Shown: piece by piece, positions 8,916 through 14,894 of the stretch
How positions within the stretch are numbered: the first letter of the stretch is position 1
Layout: every line of letters begins with the position of its first letter
NCBI RefSeq assembly: GCF_003432065.1
Contig: NZ_QWDE01000002.1
Span: forward strand, 434,001-498,000
Origin: Mucilaginibacter terrenus
GTDB taxonomy: Bacteria > Bacteroidota > Bacteroidia > Sphingobacteriales > Sphingobacteriaceae
DNA: 64,000 nucleotides
Reading direction: 5' to 3'
Position numbers and translations under genes: made by a program
Notes under the pieces: model-generated
Databases searched by the model: none
What the model was told of the DNA's origin: nothing
Seen by the model: only the letters and a program-made list of their open reading frames with translations

Positions 8916-8952
8916 GTATCACTGTAACACTAGAAGGTGTTACACCTGATAC
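8916..8952. promoter_or_regulatory. 37-bp imperfect palindrome upstream of the NlpC/P60 gene
   Basis: The core TGTAACAC (8923-8930) and GTGTTACA (8937-8944) form a perfect 8-bp inverted repeat around TAGAAG. Outside it GTATCA- and -TGATAC extend the pairing with a one-base bulge. The centre is about 75 bp upstream of the NlpC/P60 start. It could be an operator or an mRNA hairpin; no T-tract supports a terminator. Confidence 0.5.
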
Positions 8953-9020
8953 ACCTAAAAAGGATAATTTTTTCGTAAGTAGCTATTTAATAACATCTTA
9001 CATATAATGCATGTTTAAAC

Positions 9021-9086
9021 ATGTTACACTTTTGGCAATCATGTTACAGTTTTGAGGCTATTTTGCCATGGTGATACAGTTTTGAG
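9021..9086 (+). repeat. Three spaced direct repeats sharing TTACA/ATACA-TTTTG
   Basis: Copies at 9021-9034 (ATGTTACACTTTTG), 9041-9055 (ATGTTACAGTTTTGA) and 9071-9086 (GTGATACAGTTTTGAG) begin exactly 20 and 30 bp apart, that is, near whole helical turns. They share TGTTACA with the palindrome ~80 bp to the left. The layout is that of clustered binding sites for one regulator; which one is unknown. The rest of the gene-free stretch 8859-9293 holds nothing else I recognise. Confidence 0.5.
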
Positions 9087-9293
9087 CGCGGGCTTTTAAG
9101 GTAAGCAAAAACCTTTAAAAACCACACTTTTTCAAGTCGACTGGCAAAATGCTAAAGATACTGTATAGGCCTGTCGGCGCATTTAGCTACCGTTTGCAAC
9201 AGCTATTTGGAAATGATGGATATGTTGGCCGTTTGCAGATGAATTGCAGCGTAGCCCTTAAAACCTGTTACTGCTTTTTTAGTTTTATAAACT

Positions 9294-10097
9294 ATGCAGA
9301 GCCCAAGCCAAGCGCCATCTAAAAACCCTATTAAACCGTACGAGACCATCATCGCAGTTGTTTACGTCGGGTGGGTAATTGGCGCCTATTTGCTTGGGCT
9401 GGTATTCCTAAACATGTACACCAGCGAAGGTTCGGCGGCGCTGGCCTGGTGGGTGTGCGGTATATTGTTTCCGGCGGCGGTGTACATAGCTTTGCGGGGT
9501 GTATATTCCAGTGGGAGCAAATGGTATGGTTTCTTCGGCTATTTCCTTGGCGCGTGCATGGCACTGTTTATGACAGGTTATTATACCTCTGTAAAAACAG
9601 AACTTTTGGTATCGGCACTACTGAAACCCACTACCGCTGAAACCCTAAAGATAAAAGATATAGAAAAGATAGTATACCGCAAAAGCGGGTGGGACCGTAC
9701 CGACGTTACCTTTATATACCACGGCCAGCCGCTTACCCTGGAAGCCAGCCGCACCGCTTATTTCCTGCTGCAGCACAAAAAGCAGCTCGGGGTAAAAATA
9801 GGAAGATCATACAGTGGCAATTACTTTGTAACCGATATAGACCTGCCGCAAAGCGAACGCTGGACGGCCCGCTGGCTTTACCTTAAAGACTGGGGCTGGC
9901 GCTACCTGTGGGTGCCCATAGTAATTGTTGCTTTAATAGGGTTAATATCTATCCGTGTTAAGTTTTTCCCCAACGTAAAGCCCATAAAATGGAGCTGGCA
10001 GAAAACGCTTTTGGTGATCATGGGCAGTATAGTAGGCGTAGTAATGCTGTTGTATGTTGGGCTGGTGATTTATGTGAAGTTTATATATAAAGCCTAA
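9294..10097 (+). CDS. Multi-pass membrane protein, unknown function
   Basis: A 267-residue integral membrane protein with about five hydrophobic segments (near residues 20-42, 48-66, 78-96, 203-222 and 238-262). Between helices 3 and 4 lies a soluble domain of ~100 residues containing a KIKDIEKIVYRKSGW motif and a tyrosine-rich SGNYFVTD strand. It has the composition of the surrounding core genome and no recognised family motif. The gene is isolated, with the repeat-rich stretch 8859-9293 in front of it, which may control it. Confidence 0.6.
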   Translation: MQSPSQAPSKNPIKPYETIIAVVYVGWVIGAYLLGLVFLNMYTSEGSAALAWWVCGILFPAAVYIALRGVYSSGSKWYGFFGYFLGACMALFMTGYYTSVKTELLVSALLKPTTAETLKIKDIEKIVYRKSGWDRTDVTFIYHGQPLTLEASRTAYFLLQHKKQLGVKIGRSYSGNYFVTDIDLPQSERWTARWLYLKDWGWRYLWVPIVIVALIGLISIRVKFFPNVKPIKWSWQKTLLVIMGSIVGVVMLLYVGLVIYVKFIYKA

Positions 10098-10147
10098 ATA
10101 CAATATAAGCATTATAACACGGTAAAATGACTTAGTATCAGTAACGT

Positions 10148-10162
10148 CCTGTGACGAACAGG
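10148..10162. promoter_or_regulatory. Small perfect inverted repeat before the AT-rich cassette
   Basis: CCTGT (10148-10152) and ACAGG (10158-10162) flank GACGA, 16 bp upstream of the proposed promoter. It could be an operator for the cassette; the evidence is the symmetry and the position only. Confidence 0.25.
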
Positions 10163-10177
10163 CTGTATTTACAGACC

Positions 10178-10207
10178 TTGCAAATTTTGATAATATAAGT
10201 AACTTAG
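10178..10207 (+). promoter_or_regulatory. Candidate promoter of the DGQHR-HEPN-HNH cassette
   Basis: TTG at 10178-10180 is followed after 19 bp by TAACTTAG at 10200-10207, which matches the Bacteroidota TTG-N19-TAnnTTTG consensus at all but one position of the -7 box. The ATG of the first cassette gene is 17 bp further on. Confidence 0.5.
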
Positions 10208-10224
10208 ATTTTAAACAAGTCGAA

Positions 10225-11265
10225 ATGCCTATAAAAATCTATACTATTGATGATGACAATGTAATTGGTAGCAAATTTATTACTGGAAAAACTAATTACG
10301 CATTTGCAGTAGAACATCTATATGAGTTAATCAATAAATTAACCATTCAAAGAAATCTTCAAAATCCTACGTTCTATAAAAGGTTGAGACGAGATTTACT
10401 AAGAGAATGTATAATTCCGCCTATAACATTAGCGTTCATATTGGACAAAGATGAGCTTCCAATAGAAGTAGAAGAAGCAACCGAATATATCAATCTGAAC
10501 ATCAAAAAGGCATTTATATTAGATGGAATTCAACGTCTAAATGCATTGCACCAAGCCTATACTGAACCAGAATTAGACGTTGCTTTAAATTTAACACGTC
10601 CATTATTTGTTAATGTTTTGATTTGTAAGTCGATGGATAATCTGCTTTATAGAATGATAACGTTAAACAATGGGCAAAAGCCAATGACAGCTAACCATCA
10701 AATAGAAATATTACTCGGAAATATCTACGATTTTGATGATTTAGATATTGTGATTCAAACAGAAAAATCTAAGGGGGCTGGCAAGGTCAAACATTCTTTT
10801 GAAAAGTCAAATATTATAAAGTCATATTTGGCCTTTTTGAGTAATAGTACAGCTATCGATAATAATAAAATTATTGAAAGTAAGCTAGATGAACTAATAG
10901 CAAGGAAGATTATTGATTCTAACATAACTGAAGATGGATTAGAGTACAGTGATATTATTAAGTTAATAAACAACTTTTCTGAAGATAGCTATCTGAAAAA
11001 GTGGTTTGATAATGTGAATAACATAATTGGATTTTCGGTGGGTATTCGAAAGTCATTTAAGGTAGTTCAGCTTTTGAACACTCAGCAGTTTAAAAAAAGC
11101 ATAAATGTGTTTGAAGAAACGTTTTCGGCTTTAAAGCTCTCTACAATCAAGCTGAGTAGAGAACGTAGAAATTTATCGAATTACTTTATATCAAACTATG
11201 ACACCGTAGCAGACATTGACGAAATAGATTTACTTGGAAAGTTCAATGATGAGGCCTTAAACTAG
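10225..11265 (+). CDS. DGQHR/ParB-like domain protein of an AT-rich cassette
   Basis: A 346-residue protein. The motif ILDGIQRLNALHQAY places D100-G-I-Q-R-L in the position of the DGQHR/DGQQRL signature found in DGQHR-domain, DndB-like and DUF262/ParB-superfamily proteins, many of which act in phage defence or DNA modification. A later ITLNNGQKPMTANHQIEIL segment resembles the conserved NxxGxP region of the same superfamily. The C-terminal half is helical and rich in Asn, Ile and Lys, without a recognised nuclease motif. The next gene starts 5 bp after its stop. GC is very low (14 of 60 bases in 10861-10920) against about 47% just upstream, so the gene looks recently acquired. Function is inferred only from superfamily resemblance. 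Confidence 0.65.
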   Translation: MPIKIYTIDDDNVIGSKFITGKTNYAFAVEHLYELINKLTIQRNLQNPTFYKRLRRDLLRECIIPPITLAFILDKDELPIEVEEATEYINLNIKKAFILDGIQRLNALHQAYTEPELDVALNLTRPLFVNVLICKSMDNLLYRMITLNNGQKPMTANHQIEILLGNIYDFDDLDIVIQTEKSKGAGKVKHSFEKSNIIKSYLAFLSNSTAIDNNKIIESKLDELIARKIIDSNITEDGLEYSDIIKLINNFSEDSYLKKWFDNVNNIIGFSVGIRKSFKVVQLLNTQQFKKSINVFEETFSALKLSTIKLSRERRNLSNYFISNYDTVADIDEIDLLGKFNDEALN

Positions 11266-11270
11266 ATTTT

Positions 11271-12155
11271 ATGTCTTATAACCCTTACCAGTACGATGAA
11301 CTTGTAGATCCCAAATATGTTAGATTTATCAAGCCAGAGTTCGTATTAAATTCATCTATATCAAATGAGGCTCTTTTAATTCGTATATTAACAGGTACAC
11401 TCCGTTGTACAAACCTTATTACTTCAGATAGTTTTGATCAATACGATAACTACTTCATACTTGGGAGGGATACTAATGCCGTTGTGAAATCTACAACCAT
11501 ACGAACTTGTCTTGAGCCTGAGATCTCTTTCACAAAGGTGTGTGAATTTTTGAAAAGCTCTACAACACTAAATAATAGCTTTTTCGAAAACTTATTAATA
11601 GAAGTTACTTCTTGTTTCTATCGGCGACAAAAAGGGCACAATACAATGGCATTTCTGCACCTTTATAGATCTTTAGAATACATTTCCTACAGCTTTCCAT
11701 TAATCTATGCATCTCATTCCAGAGATTATTACGGTACGTTTGATAGAATTAAGAACTACTTTGATGCATCAAAAAACGAACTCCTCTTTTTCGATGCATT
11801 TGTAAAAAAGCTTTTTAATGGACTTGGATATTTAGATACCCCGGTGACTTTCAACTTTAATTCATTAGTTCCTCAGATTAATAAGAATCATTATAATATT
11901 TTCAAGTTGTTTATTCCCAATGAAAAAATATTATCCGATTCAAAGAACTTATCGGTTACAACTAGTTACGATCAAATTCTAGATTTATGTGTTAATCTTA
12001 GAAATAGATATTTTCACTTTGCTATGGGAGGCAAAAGAAACATAAAAGGCACAGATATATTAGAAAGTGATATATTGTTTGGTATTATCAACGATGAATT
12101 GCTTAATTGGATAGCATTAATTTATAATGAAATATTAAAGACCTTTTGCGCTTAA
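11271..12155 (+). CDS. Candidate HEPN-domain ribonuclease of the AT-rich cassette
   Basis: A 294-residue protein with no close relative that I recognise. Two features point to a HEPN fold: a helix of the form MAFLHLYRSLEYI near residue 125, typical of HEPN proteins, and the C-terminal motif R244-N-R-Y-F-H249 inside LRNRYFHF, which fits the HEPN ribonuclease signature R-polar-x3-H. HEPN RNases of defence and toxin systems cleave tRNA or mRNA. The gene is AT-rich (17 of 60 bases are G/C in 11941-12000). It is flanked by 5- and 7-bp gaps to its neighbours, so all three genes are probably one transcript. The HEPN call is a motif-level inference. Confidence 0.55.
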   Translation: MSYNPYQYDELVDPKYVRFIKPEFVLNSSISNEALLIRILTGTLRCTNLITSDSFDQYDNYFILGRDTNAVVKSTTIRTCLEPEISFTKVCEFLKSSTTLNNSFFENLLIEVTSCFYRRQKGHNTMAFLHLYRSLEYISYSFPLIYASHSRDYYGTFDRIKNYFDASKNELLFFDAFVKKLFNGLGYLDTPVTFNFNSLVPQINKNHYNIFKLFIPNEKILSDSKNLSVTTSYDQILDLCVNLRNRYFHFAMGGKRNIKGTDILESDILFGIINDELLNWIALIYNEILKTFCA

Positions 12156-12162
12156 AAAATAA

Positions 12163-12936
12163 ATGAAGCTTGGTCAATCCCTTTGGACAAAAGAGCAACT
12201 TATACTCACTGTTAACCTGTACTCCAAAATTCCTTTCGGACAGATGAACGCGGGTAACCCGGAGGTGAAATCTTTGGCAGCAATTATTGCTCGTACGCCT
12301 GCGGCCATAGCTTACAAATTGGGCAATTTCGCCAGTTTCGATCCGAAGCTGCAAGCCCGGGGCATAAAGGGTTTAGAGAATGCCAGTAAATTAGATAGGG
12401 AGGTTTGGCAGGAGTACATGAACAATTGGGACGAGCTGTTTATAGAAAGTGAGAAGCTGCTCGCCCAAAAACAAGGCACTACTGTAGAAGAACTAAACCC
12501 GATAGACGAGGATGAGTACCAACCTGCTGAGGGTAGGGTAGCGGTGAGGTCGGTATTGGTACGCCTTAATCAAACCGCTTTCCGTAAAATGGTGCTCAGT
12601 AACTTCAAAGATCAGTGCTGTATCACGGGCATAAACGAGCGGTCGTTATTGGTTGCCAGTCACATACTCCCCTGGAGTGAAGATGTTGGTAACCGCCTTA
12701 ATCCAAAGAACGGCCTTGCCCTAAATTGCTTGCATGATAAGGCGTTCGACCGGGGGCTGATCACGGTTACAGAAGACCTTACTATCAAAGTCTCGCCCTT
12801 GCTGCTAAAGAACAATGGCATCATCAGCATTGCCGCCAATTTCGTGGCCTATGACAACCAAGCGCTCATTCCACCTAAAAAATTTTCTATAGAGCCAGAG
12901 TTCCTTCGCAGGCATAACGAAAGATTTAAGAGTTAG
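12163..12936 (+). CDS. HNH endonuclease (HNH_2 type)
   Basis: A 257-residue protein with a C-terminal HNH domain: C-x2-TG, then ASHI with H167, RLNPKNGLALN with N183, and LHDKAFDRG with H191. These are the three metal and catalytic positions of the betabeta-alpha-metal nuclease fold in the HNH_2 subfamily. The N-terminal ~100 residues are helical (TKEQLILTVNLYSKIPFGQM, then a PAAIAYKLGNFASFD segment) and probably bind DNA. It starts 7 bp after the HEPN-like gene, yet its base composition is that of the core (30 of 60 bases G/C in 12721-12780). The AT-rich pair therefore seems inserted directly in front of an older gene. Likely DNA target; restriction or repair role unknown. Confidence 0.85.
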   Translation: MKLGQSLWTKEQLILTVNLYSKIPFGQMNAGNPEVKSLAAIIARTPAAIAYKLGNFASFDPKLQARGIKGLENASKLDREVWQEYMNNWDELFIESEKLLAQKQGTTVEELNPIDEDEYQPAEGRVAVRSVLVRLNQTAFRKMVLSNFKDQCCITGINERSLLVASHILPWSEDVGNRLNPKNGLALNCLHDKAFDRGLITVTEDLTIKVSPLLLKNNGIISIAANFVAYDNQALIPPKKFSIEPEFLRRHNERFKS

Positions 12937-12945
12937 GGCAGTTGG

Positions 12946-12998
12946 CAAGTCGACTCACCCCCTGCCCCCTCTCTCCGCATTGCGGAAAGAGGGGGTGT
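12946..12998 (+). repeat. A-type hairpin repeat, copy A1
   Basis: Reads GTCGACTCACCCCCTGCC and continues into a CCCCTCTCTCCGC / GCGGAAAGAGGGG hairpin. It starts 10 bp after the HNH stop and could act on that transcript's 3' end. Confidence 0.75.
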
Positions 12999-13026
12999 TG
13001 TTTTCAGGTGACTTGTGATTTTGGTG

Positions 13027-13113
13027 CGTCATTGCGAGGAACGAAGCAATCTCACGATAGAAAAGGTCGCCATAAGCATGTCGGGGATTGCCACGCTATC
13101 GCTCGCAATGACG
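13027..13113 (+). repeat. R-type palindromic repeat, copy R1
   Basis: An ~87-bp unit beginning CGTCATTGCGAGGAACGAAG and ending in the near-complement CGCTATCGCTCGCAATGACG, so the ends pair into a long hairpin. The interior AAGGTCGC-type text varies between copies. Confidence 0.85.
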
Positions 13114-13143
13114 AACGTGTATGGCAGGCACTCAAGTACCCCA

Positions 13144-13231
13144 CGTCATTGCGAGGAACGAAGCAATCTCACGATATAAAGGTTGCACGCAAGCATGTCG
13201 GGAGATTGCCGCGCTATCGCTCGCAATGACG
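13144..13231 (+). repeat. R-type palindromic repeat, copy R2
   Basis: Same unit as R1, starting 117 bp after it. The linker GTGTATGGCAGGCACTCAAG resembles the linkers between R4, R5 and R6. Confidence 0.85.
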
Positions 13232-13243
13232 ATTTTTTATGTT

Positions 13244-13303
13244 ACCCTCTTTGCTCGCAACGCAGAGAGGGTCGACGGCGAAGCAACGTCGGGGCGTGTC
13301 GGC
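13244..13303 (-). repeat. B-type (inverted A) repeat, copy B1
   Basis: ACCCTCTTTGCTCGCAACG followed by GAGAGGGTCGACGGCGAAGC is the inverted orientation of the A unit with a GAAGCAACGTCGGGG extension. It closes the A1-R1-R2 module. Confidence 0.7.
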
Positions 13304-13320
13304 AACCTAGCGCCGCTTGG

Positions 13321-13370
13321 CGAGTCGACTCACCCCCTGCCCCTCTCTCCGCGTTGCGGAAAGAGGGGTG
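13321..13370 (+). repeat. A-type hairpin repeat, copy A2
   Basis: Nearly identical to A1: GAGTCGACTCACCCCCTGCC, then the CCCCTCTCTCCGC / GCGGAAAGAGGGG hairpin. It opens the four-copy R module. Confidence 0.75.
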
Positions 13371-13398
13371 CTGTCTTCTGGCTAATTGTGATTTTGTG

Positions 13399-13486
13399 CG
13401 TCATTGCGAGGAACGAAGCAATCTCACGATGGAAAAGTCGCACGCAAGCATGTTCGGAGATTGCCGCGCTATCGCTCGCAATGACG
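13399..13486 (+). repeat. R-type palindromic repeat, copy R3
   Basis: Same ends as R1, with the interior reading GATGGAAAAGTCGCACGCAA. First of four copies with a 113-115 bp period. Confidence 0.85.
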
Positions 13487-13513
13487 AACATGTTTGGTCC
13501 TCCAGTACTACCG

Positions 13514-13600
13514 CGTCATTGCGAGGAACGAAGCAATCTCACGATGGAAAGGTCGCACGCAAGCATGTCGGTGATTGCCGCGCTATCGCTCGCAATGACG
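13514..13600 (+). repeat. R-type palindromic repeat, copy R4
   Basis: Starts 115 bp after R3, with the same terminal inverted sequences. Confidence 0.85.
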
Positions 13601-13626
13601 AACGTGTATGGCACTCAAGTACCCCA

Positions 13627-13715
13627 CGTCATTGCGAGGAACGAAGCAATCTCCTGATGGAAAGGTCGTCTGCAAGCAATATCGGGAGATTGCCGCGCTA
13701 TCGCTCGCAATGACG
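13627..13715 (+). repeat. R-type palindromic repeat, copy R5
   Basis: Starts 113 bp after R4. The interior has diverged most (AAGGTCGTCTGCAAGCAATA). Confidence 0.85.
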
Positions 13716-13741
13716 GACGTGTATGGCACTCAAGTACCCCG

Positions 13742-13828
13742 CGTCATTGCGAGGAACGAAGCAATCTCCTGATATAAAGGTCGCACGCAAGCATGTCGGT
13801 GATTGCCACGCTATCGCTCGCAATGACG
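13742..13828 (+). repeat. R-type palindromic repeat, copy R6
   Basis: Starts 115 bp after R5. Last copy of the tandem set, directly before B2. Confidence 0.85.
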
Positions 13829-13840
13829 GTTTGTTATATT

Positions 13841-13902
13841 ACCCTCTTTGCGCGCAGCGGAGAGAGGGTCGACGGGCGAAGCAACGTCGGGGTGAGTCGG
13901 CC
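13841..13902 (-). repeat. B-type (inverted A) repeat, copy B2
   Basis: ACCCTCTTTGCGCGCAGCGG, then GAGAGGGTCGACGGGCGAAG. It closes the A2-R3-R6 module and is almost identical to B3. Confidence 0.7.
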
Positions 13903-13918
13903 AGCGAGCGCCGCATGG

Positions 13919-13963
13919 TAAGTCAACTCACCCCCGGCCCCTCTCTGCTCCGCAAAGAGGGGT
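13919..13963 (+). repeat. A-type hairpin repeat, copy A3 (shortened)
   Basis: TAAGTCAACTCACCCCCGGC, then a shorter CCCCTCT / AGAGGGG hairpin. With B3 it forms a module that has no R unit between. Confidence 0.65.
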
Positions 13964-13981
13964 GTAAGTCAATTTTTCTCA

Positions 13982-14042
13982 ACCCTCTTTGCGCGTAGCG
14001 GAGAGAGGGTCGACGGGCGAAGCAACGTCGGGGTGAGTCGGC
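13982..14042 (-). repeat. B-type (inverted A) repeat, copy B3
   Basis: Matches B2 over nearly its whole length up to GGGGTGAGTCGGCC. It is the right boundary of the array. Confidence 0.7.
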
Positions 14043-14135
14043 CAGCGTTAGGGATTGTAAGGGTTTAGCCCGGAGGGCCGGAGCGGAGCGCAGCCCTGCA
14101 AAGCCCGGGCCACAGGCAACGCCCGTATATACCTC

Positions 14136-14159
14136 GGCCTAACGCCATGGCATTAGGCC
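14136..14159. repeat. 24-bp near-perfect palindrome
   Basis: GGCCTAA-N10-TTAGGCC centred on GCCATGGC, with one mismatched pair. It lies 52 bp beyond the stop of the minus-strand lipoprotein gene. It might be a transcript-end structure or a protein site. Confidence 0.4.
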
Positions 14160-14210
14160 AGTGTAAAGCATTTTTATAATACACTCAACACAGCCGCTAA
14201 GCTGTAAACG

Positions 14211-14894
14211 CTACTTTACGTAAAAGTTGCTGATGCCGGAGTCGGATATGTTGCCGTTGGCATCTATACTTACTACGCGCCAGTAGTAGGTGGTGTTGCT
14301 GCTTACGGTAACATCGTTCACAAAGCTGTCGGTAGTGCGTTCGCGGAAAACATCCGGGTTGGCTTTTGGTCCGAAATAAACTATGTAGCCGGTGATGTTA
14401 TTGTCTACAGCGGAGCCTTTCCAGGTAAGGTTTACTTTGGTGGTACCGTTGTCAAACAACTGGCCAAAAGTTGGGGTAAGCAGTTCGGCCGGAAAGGGCG
14501 CGTAGGTGGTAATTCCCGCGCCTGCATTATAAAACTTCCATACTTCGCTATCGACAACGATAGTGTTCCGGCTCGCTTTAGATTTTACATGCCACGAATA
14601 TGGTGTATTGCGCAGCAGCGTAACGGTTGCGTTTGGGGTAGTGGTTTCCTGCGTGCTTTCGGTAGCGGTTAACAGGTTTTTAATGGTAAGCGTGTATGCC
14701 GAAGCGTTACCGGCAGCGTTCCAGCTAAACGCAACGGAGCTTTCTGTTTGCGATACTACCGTACCGGTAAAGCAGGGAAGGTCCTTAGCGGGCGCTATTA
14801 ATATAGCCGCGCCAGGTGCCGGTCCCGGGCCTCCCTTTTTCCTGCAGCCTGCTGCCAGGATGCAAATGAATAGGATATAGATGTATTTCTTCAT
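14211..14894 (-). CDS. Lipoprotein with fibronectin-III-like domains
   Basis: A 227-residue lipoprotein: signal peptide and lipobox LAAGC with the acylated Cys at residue 17, then a Pro/Gly spacer. Two FN3-like beta domains follow: one around SSVAFSWNAAGNASAYTLTI (residues ~52-120) and one around KVNLTWKGSAVDNNITGYIV, ending in TTYYWRVVSIDANGN (~135-220). Such modules mediate surface binding. Its ATG overlaps the stop of the preceding T9SS-type protein by one base, so translation is probably coupled and the two may work as a surface pair. No enzyme motif. Confidence 0.8.
   Translation of the reverse strand: MKKYIYILFICILAAGCRKKGGPGPAPGAAILIAPAKDLPCFTGTVVSQTESSVAFSWNAAGNASAYTLTIKNLLTATESTQETTTPNATVTLLRNTPYSWHVKSKASRNTIVVDSEVWKFYNAGAGITTYAPFPAELLTPTFGQLFDNGTTKVNLTWKGSAVDNNITGYIVYFGPKANPDVFRERTTDSFVNDVTVSSNTTYYWRVVSIDANGNISDSGISNFYVK

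Larger units (their letters stand above)
12937..14210. repeat. Repeat-dense region, no gene
   Basis: About 1.27 kb without a credible gene. Two palindromic repeat families alternate: A/B units (opposite orientations of one element) and R units. Left to right the order is A1, R1, R2, B1, A2, R3, R4, R5, R6, B2, A3, B3. Open frames here only read through the repeats. The rightmost part (14043-14210) is GC-rich with a further palindrome. No transposase is present in the window. Confidence 0.85.

Noticed and set aside
13027..13828. Regularly spaced repeats that might suggest a CRISPR array
   Set aside because: The repeated unit is ~87 bp and internally palindromic, and the 26-30 bp linkers are nearly identical instead of unique. 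No cas gene is present.
12942..13998. Several overlapping open frames of 90-180 codons on the plus strand
   Set aside because: They translate the palindromic repeats (phrases such as SLRGTKQSHD and RHCEERSNL in different frames), have no family resemblance and are a known annotation artefact of such repeats.
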